Shown piece after piece: positions 33,349 through 45,702 of a stretch of DNA of 64,000 bases. The notes below the pieces were generated by a model, which made no database searches, was not told where the DNA came from, and saw only the letters and a list, made by a program, of their open reading frames with translations. The position numbers and the translations under genes are program-made. How positions within the stretch are numbered: the first letter of the stretch is position 1; the number at the start of each line of letters is the position of its first letter. The stretch spans positions 28,847,005-28,911,004 of the forward strand of contig CM057224.1 of assembly GCA_029891385.1 (NCBI GenBank), given 5' to 3'. This stretch comes from Erythroxylum novogranatense (Eukaryota > Streptophyta > Magnoliopsida > Malpighiales > Erythroxylaceae).

Positions 33349-34857
33349 CATACTGTTGGAACCCCTCCCTGGTGCGACATGTGTCCGACGTCTTGCGTGA
33401 CATCTGGACGCGCGTCCCACGAGGAAGCGATTCCTCACCACAAAAGAATCCTCAAACTGGACTTAATTTCGCTTTATCCGAATAAAGTTGGATAGCTTGA
33501 CCCTAAGTCTCTTCCAATAGCTTTGATCTGCTTTAGGGCCATCATTGCTCCTATACCTAAGCTACTACGTAATCCAGCACCTCTAGGTCAAATGAAATCA
33601 AAAAATGCCCCAATCGGACCTTTGTAGGTCACAAAACGACCTTTCGGGCAAAATCGACACTCATCGGCCCTAAAATCCAACTAAAACCCGACACTCTCAT
33701 TTTACCGAAAAAGGATAGAAAATTGAGCTAGTTAACTAACGTTTCAAATCTCATGTGAAATGAAGGTCAAAAGACAAAGATGCAAAGAAAATAGGAAAAC
33801 GATTATTATAGGTTTACTTAAAATCCAACTTGATTTATTTATAACCGTTTTACCTTAAATCCGAATTTTCCAAAATAAATTAAACGTATCAAATCTTACT
33901 TATAAACATAGGAAAGAATCATTCATGAGTTGTTTCCAAGGTTTACCAAGCTTACCTTTTTATACCTTTGCAAAAGTTGAAAATGTATGACATTTTAACC
34001 AAAAGGAAATCAAGTATGACCTATATAACTATACCAGAAAGATATAAGGTTATTTAAAACAATTAGTAAGGAAACAAAAGTCATATCTATCATTAAAAGA
34101 AATGGAAACTTGTTTAAGGTTGGTATTTAGTAAATTACCAAATGAATAGTAACATTTACCAAATGAATAGTAATCAGTGAATTTTAAGCGTCCATAACTT
34201 TTTCGTTTTAAATCGAAATTTTACTCATTTGATACCGTTTTCAAGATCTCGCTAAACTCTATCAACATTAAGAAATACCTTTTTTTTCAAAATGTGACTC
34301 TAAGATACCCTAAAACACAATGCAAGGTAGCTGCCTATTTTTTTTTAAAAAATGGACAGCACCTCCCCTAAAATTTGATCTAGCCAAACTTCAATGTTTA
34401 CTGAAACCTGCACAAAAACGCAGTTTAAAGGCAGCCACACACTCCTACTAGTCTAACCATTTCTCAACCTAACTTCTAAACATCAAATCCAGATAATAAC
34501 ATCGCAATTTTAATCATTCTACATATTTCAAGCTAACTACTAAACATCCATTGTTTTTCTTTTCTCATAAAGGCATTCACAAGCTCATGCTTGCTTTTAC
34601 CTTCTCACTCATGCAAGCATATATTCATACATGCTTAAACATATTCAAATATATAATGAAACTTCAAAACCTTAAAAGTTTACATGAAATACACAAATAC
34701 AATGCTTTAAAGAGCATTTTAGCCCGAATACATCAACTTCCAAAAGAAAGTCTAAAATGCTAACGAAAGCATCGGTTTATTAAAGTTTAACTTTAAAAGC
34801 AAAAGCATCGGAGTATGCTTTATTCCCGATGCGTCGACCCAGTTTCTCGCTCTAAAC

Positions 34858-35519
34858 CTGTGGAGGGAAAGGAGGGGGTGAGCACGACGGCTCCGTGGGT
34901 AACAGTCTAATAATTAAGCATAAGCCAACACATGCATCAATAATGATAATTTCATGTCAACAACCATCAATTTCATTTTCTAACAAATAAGACATTTACA
35001 AAATCACCAAATATCAGATAACATCACAAAAGCACATCACAGATGGTCTGAGTGATCCTAACAGGACGTACTACACATGTTCGACAAGCGACCATGTGTA
35101 GCCGTGAACAGAGGGGAGTCCGATTTCGGATCTCCTATGCCACTAGCAAGCGGTAGTGAAAGCTTATGACAAGTTGCACTTGTTAAGCAGAGGGATCACT
35201 ACAAACCCACGAAAACATACATAATCACCTTAGGCATTCATTCTAAATTGCATGCTCACTTTATCATTTTCAATCAAGGTTCCAACTCATTTTCAATTAA
35301 ACAATCATCCAGAAGGATTTGCTACAATTTGCCATTTCCACAAATCGCATGCATGAAATCTTCAAATTCACATATTCGGCACCTTATCACTTAACAAACA
35401 ATTTTTCAAACCCGTACACATATATACATTACAAGGCACATTGTACACACTTAAACTATCACATTCGTTCAAAATACACAAATCATGGCTCAATACTTAA
35501 TGATTAAAAAGTTACCCAC
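34858..35519 (-). other. Predicted LTR intron 2 of element D
   Basis: 662 nt from CAAG|GTGGGTAAC to TTTCCCTCCACAG on the minus strand. Homologous in position to the candidate introns in B, G, C and I. Confidence 0.45.
35051..35200 (-). other. Predicted multi-hairpin domain (3' LTR of D)
   Basis: Outer arms AGTGATCC (35051-35058) and GGATCACT (35193-35200) are exact complements. Inside: CTACACATG (35071-35079) with CATGTGTAG (35093-35101), GGAGTCCG/CGGATCTCC, CACTAGC/GGTAGTG, and ACAAGT-TGC-ACTTGT. The last array could fold as four hairpins in a closed multiloop. Confidence 0.55.
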
Positions 35520-37087
35520 CTTGACTTCGATGGCTAGGAATTGGGTTAACTTGCCCCAATGGATTGTTTTGACTCTCCTCAATATCCAAACGCCGCAATT
35601 GACCTTAATTAAATCATAATAAGGCTAATTAATGAAAAGAGTAAAGTGCTGGAATTTTAAATAAAAATGAAAAACTTACATTTAAGCTAATCTAATCTTC
35701 CTTATATCTCCATTACGCTTAATTTACCTTAACCAAGGCATACAACCCTTCATCAACACATAATTAGGCCAATTACTCAATGACGCCTATGCTGAAATTT
35801 TTCGAACATAACGAAACTTAAAAATTAAACCGACGTAACCTTACCTAACCCTTCTTATACCTTCCCTAGGCCATACCAACTCGAAACCCCCTTCAAATCC
35901 AATCCCAATTTCGCAAATTTTCATATCCTAGGCCATACACAAATCTGAAATTTTCCAAGCATCCATTTCCTTCTCTTTTTCCATTCTTTCCTAATCTAAC
36001 CATCTTCAATCATCATATTAACCAAGAAAGAAGCCAAATCTAACAAAATTTTTAACCAATTCGTAACCCTAATCCTACCCCAAATCTGAAATTTGAAACT
36101 TCCATCTAAACCTTCTTCTTTCTTCATCAAATAACTTCCAACATCATTCATGAGCAAGGAAGGTCAAACTAGAACAAGAAATCAAGGAAAATCCGAAATC
36201 CTTACCTTGTTAAACACTCACGAAATCTTCTTCCTTTGGCTCAAATGAAAGACAACTCCTCCCCTTTCCCTTAGCTTTCACGAAATCCCTAGGAAACTCC
36301 CATAAGCTTCACGTTTTTTTTTCTTCTTCTTCTTCCCTTCTCCTTCTTCTCCTTGGATGGCCGAAACTCACTCTTCCCTTTCTCTTCTTTGAAGTTTCGT
36401 ATGGCTTGAAAAATGACCTTGGTTTTGTCTTCTTTTTCACTTACTCCCTAAGCCAAAAACGACCTCACTTTGCCTCTCCCTCATGAAATTTCGTTGGTCA
36501 CTAAAGAAGGGTGGTCAAAGCTTCTAAATTGGTCAAAGATGGAGCCTTAGGAAACTTAGAAAAACCTATGCATTTTCATGAAACTTAAGCCCAAATTTTC
36601 AAGTCCAAATTTCCCTCCTTAAAACTTTTCCCCAAATTTTCATCTTCCCTCCTTCCATTTCAAACTTAACTTTTGTGGGCTCCCACTTAAAAGCCCATAA
36701 GCTCCCGTCCTTTTTCATTTAATCTTCCATATAAACCCTATCCCACTTAATTAATAAACCTAAAGCCTTATAACCATTTAAACAAATTCTAATTTATTCC
36801 TAACATGACCTAATTTAATAATTCTTATTCTTTGAAAAAAAATAATACAAAAATTAAAATTCGAATTTAACTAAATTCCTAAAATTTAATATTAGTGCTA
36901 TAAATTCTAACTCTCAATTTCTTCAATTACTAATTATTGCTCTAAAAAATCCCAAATTATTCTAATCAATCGGAAATCTAAAAAAAAAAACCCTAATTAC
37001 TTCAATTAATACTAGCCAAAAGATAATAAACTTACCAATAATTTAAACAAACCTATTTAATAAAGAAAAAGAAAACGGGGTCTAACA

Positions 37088-37102
37088 TTTCTCCCCCCCT
37101 TA
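37088..37102 (-). other. Polypurine tract of element D
   Basis: The minus strand reads AAGGGGGGGAGAAA beside the 3' LTR, preceded by TTCGAGGACGAAATT. Confidence 0.8.
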
Positions 37103-37274
37103 AAAGAATTTCGTCCTCGAAATTCTTACCTGAATCAATGAAAAACTGAGGATACTTCTCCTTCATAGCTTCCAATGGCTCCCACGTGGCCTCTTCCACC
37201 GAATGATTCCTCCATAACACTTTTACTAACTGTATTGTCTTATTCCTAAGCACCTTTTCTTTTGTATCTAAAAT
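37103..37274 (-). pseudogene. Chromodomain end of element D polyprotein
   Basis: Same frame as the integrase after a TAG at 37275-37277. Reads ILDTKEKVLRNKTIQLVKVL, then WRNHSVEEATWEPLEAMKEK. It is a classic chromovirus C-terminal chromodomain, and the open frame runs on into the polypurine tract. Confidence 0.88.
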
Positions 37275-38180
37275 CTACACTAGAAGCTCTTCATAACTCA
37301 AATCCTCACTCAATTGAACTTCCTCAGCCTGAATAACATGAGACGGATCTGATCGGTATCTCCTCAACATAGAGACATGAAAAACATCATGAATCTGAGA
37401 TAACTCTGGAGGCAAGGCTAACTTATATGCCAATGGACCAATCCTCTCCAGAATCTCATACGGCCCCACATATCTCGGACTCAACTTACCCTTCTTTCCA
37501 AATCTCAGAATCCCTTTCCACGGAGAAGTCTTAAGGAACACCATATCGCCGACCTCATACTCCATCTCTATCCTATGAGCATCCTCATAGCTCTTCATCC
37601 TATCCTGAGCTGCCTTCAGCCTGTGTTTAATCACATTGACCTTATCCACTGTCATCTGAATCAACTCTGGACCCAAAAGTTTCCTGTCTCCCTCTTCATC
37701 CCAACACACCGGAGTCCGACATCTCCTCCCATACAGAGCCTCATAAGGAGCCATTTGAATGCTCGAATGATACGAATTGTTGTAAACAAATTCGATCAAA
37801 GGCAAGTGTTCATCCCATGCTCCTCTAAAATCCATTACACAAGCTCTAAGCATTCCCTCTAGAGTCCGATTGGTCCTCTTAGACGGACCATCGGTCTGAG
37901 GATGGAAAGCAGTACTGAAACTCAACTTAGTACCTAATGCCTCCTGCAAACTGCCCCAAAATCTAAAAGTAAATCGAGGATCCCGATCAGACACTATCGA
38001 ATCCGGAATCCCATGCAATCTTACTACCTCCTCAATATACTTCTTAGCTAGCACATGCAGAGGATCTGCCTGTCTTATTGCCAAAAAATGGGCTGATTTT
38101 GTCAATCTATCCACAATCACCCATATGGCATCATGCCTCCTACTGGTCCTGGGCAATCCCATCAGAAAATCCATAGTGAC
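37275..38180 (-). pseudogene. Integrase core of element D with altered catalytic residue
   Basis: 299 codons from MDFLMGLPRTSRRHDAIWVI. The first Asp lies in TMDFLMGLP and the second in IVSDRDPRF. At the third position, where C reads TDGQSERT, D reads TDGPSKRT, so the catalytic Glu is Lys. A TGA at 38181-38183 separates it from the H2C2 part (C has Arg there). The core would insert cDNA in functional relatives; this copy cannot supply it. Confidence 0.9.
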
Positions 38181-38741
38181 TCAATGCCATTTCCACTCAG
38201 GAATGGACAATGGCCGCAACTGGCCTGAAGGTGCCTGATGTTCAGCCTTAACCTGTTGACACACCAGACACTTGCTCACATACTCAGCCACATCTTTCTT
38301 CATACCTCTCCACCAAAAATGTTCTCTGAGATCCCTGTACATCCTGGTACTGCCTGGATGCATAGCATACGGTGCATTGTGCGCTTCATCCAGAATCTCA
38401 TCCTTCACCTCCTTGACATCTGGAATGCACAGCCTATTTCTGACTGTCAGAAGCCCATCATCACTCATTATCATGTCAGACTTCTTACCCTTCTGAATTT
38501 CTTCCCATAATCGACTCAGTTCTGCATCCTGACCCTGCAACTCTTTTACTTTATCTCGAAGAATCGGCCTTACCCGAAAAGTGGCAACAATGCAACTTGT
38601 CTCATCCTGCTCTAGACTGATCCTGAGCTTCGCCATCTCTTCCAATAGCGGCAAATACACCGTCTGAACATATGCTATGGAAGACTTCCTACTCAAGGCA
38701 TCTGCAACAACATTTGCCTTACCTGGATGATACTCAATCAA
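38181..38741 (-). pseudogene. End of RNase H and H2C2 zinc domain of element D
   Basis: Begins [20 protein letters not shown] (RNase H end), then a linker and DEAHNAPYAMHPGSTRMYRD with EYVSKCLVCQQVKAEHQAP, the His2Cys2 domain of integrase. 186 codons open, ending at the TGA before VTMDF. Confidence 0.88.
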
Positions 38742-39264
38742 TGTGTCATAGTCCTGAGCACTCGATCCATCGCCTGTCTCAAATTCAGCTCCTTCTGACT
38801 CAACAAGTATTTGAAAATCTTGTGATCTGTAAAGATCCTCGTCTGAACCCCATATTGGTAATGTCTCCAGATCTTTAAAGCAAAGATCACTGCTGCTAAC
38901 TCCAAATCATGGGTCGGATAATTCACCTCATAAGGCTTTAGGCTGCATGAGGCATATGCTATCACCTTATCTTCCCGCATAAGCACACATCCTAACCCCT
39001 TTCTCGAAGCGTCCACTATACACGTAAAACTCCCATCTCCTGTAGCAACGCTAGAACCGGAGCACTAGTCAATCTGTGCTTCAGCTCCTCAAAACTTCTC
39101 TGGCATTCATCACTCCAGACCAAACTTCTGATTTTTCCTTAACAACTTAGTCAAAGGAGTAGCAATTAAGGAAAATCCCTCCACAAATCGCCTATAGTAA
39201 CCAGCTAAACCCAGAAAGCTCCTCACCTCTTTCATCACATCGGGCGTGCGATTCACTACAGACT
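38738..39264 (-). pseudogene. RNase H of element D, frameshifted
   Basis: FLGLAGYYRRFVEGFSLIAT and LTKLLRKN open the region. After stops and a frame change, [20 protein letters not shown] and [20 protein letters not shown] follow. Degrades the RNA template in functional relatives. At 38760 a small indel (LRQAMDRVL where C has [10 protein letters not shown]) shifts the frame again. Confidence 0.85.
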
Positions 39265-40015
39265 TCAACTTTTTGGGTCTACATGCACCCCATTCGCAGA
39301 AACAATGTGACCAAGAAAGACTACCTCACGCAACCAAAATTCACATTTCGTGAATTTGGCATACAACTCTCTCTCCCTCAGTCTCTGCAACACAATCCTC
39401 AAGTGCTCCTCATGATCTGCCTCACTCTTGGAATACACCAGAATGTCATCGATAAACACGATAACAAAATGATCTAAAAAGTCCTTAAAGACCCTGTTCA
39501 TCAAATCCATAAAAGCGGCAGGAGCATTGGTCAATCCAAAAGGCATAACCAAAAACTCATAATGGCCATACCGAGTCCTGAAGGCTGTCTTGCTCACATC
39601 AGACTCCTTAATCCTGAGTTGATGGTAGCCAGACCTGAGATCAATCTTGGAGAAGACCGTTGCTCCTTGCAGCTGATCAAACAAGTCATCTATCCGAGGC
39701 AATGGATACTTGTTTTTCACCGTCACCTTATTAATTCTCCTGTAATCAATGCACATCCTCCAGGTTCCATCTTTCTTTCTAACAAATAAGACCGGCGCTC
39801 CCCACGGTGAAGTGCTCAGTCTAATGAATCCCTTATCTAACAGATCCTCTAATCGCTCCTTGACTCCTTCAACTCACCGAGCCATCTGTAGAAGGTGGAA
39901 TCGAAATAGAGTCGCCCCGGAGCCAAATCAATAGCAAACTCAATCTCCTCTCCGGGTAACCCGCAACTCTTCAGAAACACATCGAAATTCCCTCACAATG
40001 GGAATATCCTCCACC
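39265..40015 (-). pseudogene. Reverse transcriptase of element D
   Basis: 163 codons open from [20 protein letters not shown], including [27 protein letters not shown] and the active-site FIDDILVYS. The N-terminal part (40015-39757) is recognisable (VFLKSCGLPGEEIEFAIDL, GELKE, WGAPVLF-type remnant) but has frameshifts. The catalytic motif itself is intact. Confidence 0.9.
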
Positions 40016-41776
40016 TTACTCTCCTTCACACCGGTATCCGAACACACGCCTAGAAGGCTTCACGCCTCTTCCCATCGATCTATCACCAACAAAATCAATC
40101 CAAATGGCGGTGTCAACTTCTGTCCCCCGAAAACTACCTTGACCCTCTCCCGGATCAAATTCTACTTCCTTTTTGTCACAATCCAGCTTCGCCTTATACT
40201 TCTCCATCACGTCCATTCCGACGATCACATCTAACCCCTTCAGATCTAGAGGTAGCAGGTCCACTACCAAACTAGATCCATCAATCACAAGCTTACAATC
40301 TCTAAAGATCCGGCTCACAACAACAGTCCTCCCTAACGGAGTACTAACAAATAGACACTCGTCCAATAGAACTGACTGCATACTGGGCAATAACACACTC
40401 GCAGAGACAAAGGAATGGGTGGAACCAGAATCAAAGAGAACATAAACATCATAATGAAAAAGCTGAGCCATACCAAGAATAACCTCCGTCTGGCTGCAGC
40501 CTCCTCTCGAGTCATAGCAAATACCGAGCTCAGGCTTGCCCTCTCGGTCTCCACTGGAGGAATGGGCTTCTTCATCGACCCAGTAATCCCCACCTGTAGG
40601 CCGGTCTGGTCCCCGCTGTCTCCACTCTCCTCTGAACTTGTGACTGAGCTCTGCCCCTCGAGCCCACAAAGGACAGTTGCTAATCATGTGTCCCTTCTCT
40701 CCACACTTGAAGCAGGCACCTGTCAACTTGCGACATTCACCCCGATGTGGATTCCCACAATGCTCACACAGAGGGGTCGGGTTCCTGCTTCTCTCTGCCT
40801 TGCTGTTTCCTCCCACTGAGGAGGCCTGCACTGACCCTGCTCTGAACTGCCTGCTTTGCTGAGGGGCACTGCTGCCTCCCTGACTCTACACCCGAAAACT
40901 CTTCTCACCCCTGGAAGCAGTTTGAACACTACCCCCTCTCCTAGAAAACTGCTCTCTGCACTTTCTTTTTCTGCTCACCTCCTGTCTGATGTTCTCCAGT
41001 TTTTCTGCTTGGAGTGCCGCATCCACTAGCTGCTAATAATCAGTGAAATTATGAATCACTACCTTCTCCCTGATTCCTAGATGGAGGCCTCCCTCAAACT
41101 TCCTACACTTGTCTTCCTCATTAGCCACCATATAGGCTGCATACCGAGACAGTTGAGTGAATCTCAGCTCATACTCACTAACAGACAGCTCCCTCTGAGC
41201 CAAATTCATAAACTCTCTGGCCTTTTCTTGCATATAAACCTGGGAGAAATACTTCTTCCTGAATAATTCTCCAAAATCACTCCATGATAACACAGGAGGT
41301 ACAGCCTGACTCTGTGGCATCGACTCCCACCAGTGAAGAGCATTCCCCTGCAATAAACTCACTGCATACTCCAGCTTCTCTTCATCTGTACATTTCATCT
41401 GTACCAGAACCCTTTCTGTTCTTTTCATCCAAGCCTCAGCTTCCTCAGGATTGGTGGTACCATGAAAGTCCACCGCACTAAACTTCTGTAACTTGTCATA
41501 CTGCCCGCCCCTAATCACTGGAGCTAGAGCTGGAGCCTGAGATCCCTGACCCATGGCCAAGGTGAATGCCTGGGCAAAAGCCTGGAAAAACTGCGGATCC
41601 ACCGCAGGCATAGCAGGAGGAGGAGGAGGAGGTTGCTCCTCAGGTTGCACACTAGGTGCCTCTGAGCCAGGAGCTGAGTGTGTCCCTGCATCTTGTGGGA
41701 TATGAGACTCATCAGTGCTCCCCTGGCGAGAGCTAGAGCGAGAAAGAGCGTCGCGGGACCTATGCCGAGGTGGCAT
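40016..41776 (-). pseudogene. gag: gag-protease of element D with two in-frame stops
   Basis: Starts MPPRHRSRDALSRSSSRQGS. A 248-codon first segment (Pro-rich stretch, Gag core with TTNPEEAEAWMKRTERVLVQ) ends at TAG 41033-41035, in a YQQLV-type position. The same frame continues to another TAG near 40880, then CEHCGNPHRGEC and the zinc knuckle CFKCGEKGHMISNC. The protease has [13 protein letters not shown] with the catalytic DSG intact. The end after YKAKLDCDKKEVEFDPGE looks frameshifted. Confidence 0.9.
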
Positions 41777-41955
41777 ATTTACTCCTTCAAAATAAAACCA
41801 GTGAAAAACTTTAGTTCAAAAGAAATCATGCTAAAATCAGGTTACAATTTATCATGTAGTCAAAATTACCATATTGGCATGTAAAATCAGTGAAAACAAT
41901 ACAAAAGGACACAAATCATGCAATCCCTAACATTCTCCTTCTACCCGAACCTAAA

Positions 41956-41973
41956 CCGAAAGCTCTGATACCA
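41956..41973 (-). other. Primer-binding site of element D
   Basis: The minus strand reads TGGTATCAGAGCTTTCGG, four bases after the 5' LTR end at 41978. Confidence 0.9.
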
Positions 41974-41977
41974 TAAG

Positions 41978-44900
41978 TGTTGGAACCCCTCCCTGGTGCG
42001 ACATGTATCCGACGTCTTGCGTGACATCTGGACGCGCGTCCCACGAGGAAGCGATTCCTCACCACAAAAGAATCCTCAAACTGGACTTAATTTCGCTTTA
42101 TCCGAATAAAGTTGGATAGCTTGACCCTAAGTCTCTTCCAATAGCTTTGATCTGTTTAGGGCCCATCATTGCTCCTATACCTAAGCTACTACGTAATCCC
42201 AGACCTCTAGGTCAAATGAAATCAAAAAATGCCCCAATCGGACCTTTGTAGGTCACAAAACGACCTTTCGGGCAAAATCGACACTCATCGGCCCTAAAAT
42301 CCAACTAAAACCCGACACTCTCATTTTACCGAAAAAGGATAGAAAATTGAGCTAGTTAACTAACGTTTCAAATCTCATGTGAAATGAAGGTCAAAAGACA
42401 AAGATGCAAAGAAAATAGGAAAACGATTATTATAGGTTTACTTAAAATCCAACTTGATTTATTTATAACCTTTTTACCTGAAATCCGAATTTTCCAAAAT
42501 AAATTAAACGTATCAAATCTTACTTATAAACATAGGAAAGAATCATTCATGAGTTGTTTTCAAGGTTTACCAAGCTTACCTTTTTATACCTTTGCAAAAG
42601 TTGAAAATGTATGACATTTTAACCAAAAGGAAATCAAGTATGACCTATATAACTATACCAGAAAGATATAAGGTTATTTAAAACAATTAGTAAGGAAACA
42701 AAAGTCATATCTATCATTAAAAGAAATGGAAACTTGTTTAAGGTTGGTATTTAGTAAATTACCAAATGAATAGTAACATTTACCAAATGAATAGTAATCA
42801 GTGAATTTTAAGCGTCCATAACTTTTTCGTTTTAAATCGAAATTTTACTCATTTGATACCGTTTTCAAGATCTCGCTAAACTCTATCAACATTAAGAAAT
42901 ACCTTTTTTTTCAAAATGTGACTCTAAGATACCCTAAAACACAATGCAAGGTAGCTGTCCATCTTTTAAAAAAAAATGGACAGCACCTCCCCTAAAATTT
43001 TATCTAGCCAAACTTCAACGTTTACTCAAACCTGCACAAAAACGCAGTTTAAAGGCAGCCACACAATCCTACTAGTCTAACCATTTCTCAACCTAACTTC
43101 TAAACATCAAATCCAGATAATAACATCGCAATTTTAATCATTCTACATATTTCAAGCTAACTACTAAACATCCATTGTTTTTCTTTTCTCATAAAGGCAT
43201 TCACAAGCTCATGCTTGCTTTTACCTTCTCACTCATGCAAGCATATATTCATACATGCTTAAACATATTCAAATATACAATGAAACTTCAAAACCTTAAA
43301 AGTTTACATGAAATACACAAATACAATGCTTTAAAGATCATTTTAGCCCGAATACATCAACTTCCAAAAGAAAGTCTAAAATGTTAACCAAAGCATCGTT
43401 TTATAAAAGTTTAACTTTAAAAGCAAAAGCATCGGAGTATCCTTTATTCCCGATGCATCGACCCAGTTTCTCGCTCTAAACCTGTGGAGGGAAAGGAGGG
43501 GGTGAGCACGACGGCTCCGTGGGTAACAGTCTAATAATTAAGCATAAGCCAACACATGCATCAATAATGATAATTTCATGTCAACAACCATCAATTTCAT
43601 TTTCTAACAAATAAGACATTTACAAAATCACCAAATATCAGATAACATCACAAAAGCACATCACAGATGGTGCGAGTGATCCTAACAGACGTTACACATG
43701 TTCGACAAGCGACCATGTGTGCCGTGAAACAGAGGGGAATCCGATTTTGGATCTCTATGCCCTTAGCGGGCGGTAGTGAAGCCTATGACAAGTCTTGCTT
43801 GTTAAGCAGAGGGATCACTACAAACCCACAAAACATACATAATCACCTTAGGCATTCATTCTAAATTGCATGCTCACTTTATCATTTTCAATCAAGGTTC
43901 CAACTCATTTTCAATTAAACAATCATCCAGAAGGATTTGCTACAATTTGCCATTTCCACAAATCGCATGCATGAAATCTTCAAATTCACATATTCGGCAC
44001 CTTATCACTTAACAAACAATTTTTCAAACCCGTACACATATATACATCAAAAGGCACATTGTACACACTTAAACTATCACATTCGTTCAAAATACATAAA
44101 TCATGGCTCAATACTTAATGATTAAAAAGTTACCCACCTTGACTTCGATGGCTAGGAATTGGGTTAACTTGCCCCAATGGATTGTTTTGACTGTCCTCAA
44201 TATCCAAACGCCGCAATTGACCTTAATTAAATCATAATAAGGCTAATTAATGAAAAGAGTAAACTGCTGGAATTTTAAATAAAAATGAAAAACTTACATT
44301 TAAGCTAATCTAATCTTCCTTATATCTCCAATTACGCTAATTTACCTTAACCAAGGCATACAACCCTTCATCAACACATAATTAGGCCAATTACTCAATG
44401 ACGCCTATGCTGAAATTTTTCGAACATAACGAAACTTAAAAATTAAACCGACGTAACCTTACCTAACCCTTCTTATACCTTCCTAGGCCATACCAACTCG
44501 AAACCCCTTCAAATCCAATCCCAATTTGAAAATTTTCATATCCTAGGCCATACACAAATCTGAAATTTTCCAAGCATCCATTTTCTTCTCTTTTTCCATT
44601 CTTTCCTAATCTAACCATCTTCAATCATCATATTAACCAAGAAAGAAGCCAAATCTAACAAAATTTTTAACCAATTCGTAACCCTAATCCTACCCCAAAT
44701 CTGAAATTTGAAACGTCCATCTAAACCTTCTTCTTTCTTCATCAAGTAACTTCCAACATCATTCATGAGCAAGGAAGGTCAAACTAGAACAAGAAATCAA
44801 GGAAAATCCGAAATCCTTACCTTGTTAAACACTCACGAAATCTTCTTCCTTTGGCTCAAATGAAAGACAACTCCTCCCTTTTCCCTTAGCTTTCACGAAA

Positions 44901-45702
44901 TCCCTAGGAAACTCCCATAAGCTTCACGTTTTTTTATTCTTCTTCTTCTTCTTCCCTTCTCCTTCTTCTCCTTGGATGGCCGAAACTCACTCTTCCCTTT
45001 CTCTTCTTTGAAGTTTCGTATGGCTTGAAAAATGACCTTGGTTTTGTCTTCTTTTTCACTTACTCCCTAAGCCAAAAATGACCTCACTTTGCCTCTCCCT
45101 CATGAAATTTCGTTGGTCACTAAAGAAGGGTGGTCAAAGCTTCTAAATTGGTCAAAGATGGAGCCTTAGGAAACTTAGAAAAACCTATGCATTTTCATGA
45201 AACTTAAGCCCAAATTTTCAAGTCCAAATTTCCCTCCTTAAAACTTTTCCCCAAATTTTCATCTTCCCTCCTTCCATTTCAAACTTAACTTTTGTGGGCT
45301 CCCACTTAAAAGCCCATAAGCTCCCTTCCTTTTTCATTTAATCTTCCATATAAACCTAGCCCACTTAATTAATAAACCTAAAGCCTTATAACCATTTAAA
45401 CAAATTCTAATTTATTCTAACATGACCTAATTTAATAATTCTTATTCTTTGAAAAAAAATACAAAAATTAAAATTCGAATTAAACTAAATTCCTGAAATT
45501 TAATATTAGTGCTATAAATTCTAACTCTCAATTTCTTCAATTACTAATTATTGCTCTAAAAAAAATCCCAAATTATTCTAATCAATCGGAAATCTAAAAA
45601 AAAAAACCTAATTACTTCAATTAATACTAGCCAAAAGATAATAAACTTACCAATAATTTAAACAAACCTATTTAATAAAGAAAAAGGAAACGAGGTCTAA
45701 CA
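41978..45702 (-). repeat. 5' LTR of element D
   Basis: 3725 bp, partner of 33354-37087. Nearly identical over hundreds of bases, but the hairpin domain (43675-43819) differs at about 20 positions, including indels, from 35051-35200. The outer arms AGTGATCC and GGATCACT are kept. Confidence 0.92.

Larger units (their letters stand above)
33354..37087 (-). repeat. 3' LTR of element D
   Basis: 3734 bp, tips TGTTGGAACCCC and GGTCTAACA. Features in minus-strand order: donor-like CAAG|GTAAGG (36205), donor-like CAAG|GTGGGTAAC (35519), hairpin domain (35200-35051), acceptor CTCCACAG (34858), and the palindrome GGACGCGCGTCC (33406-33417) near the tip. Confidence 0.92.
33354..45702 (-). mobile_element. 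Element D: chromovirus (Ty3/gypsy) inserted in the integrase of C
   Basis: 12.35 kb, perfect target duplication CATAC (33349-33353 and 45703-45707). 3.7-kb LTRs (33354-37087 and 41978-45702) flank a 4.9-kb interior with gag, protease, RT, RNase H, integrase and chromodomain on the minus strand. The LTRs are nearly identical over long stretches, so D is the youngest insertion on the C side. Several stops, frameshifts and a changed integrase catalytic residue make it defective. Confidence 0.93.
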
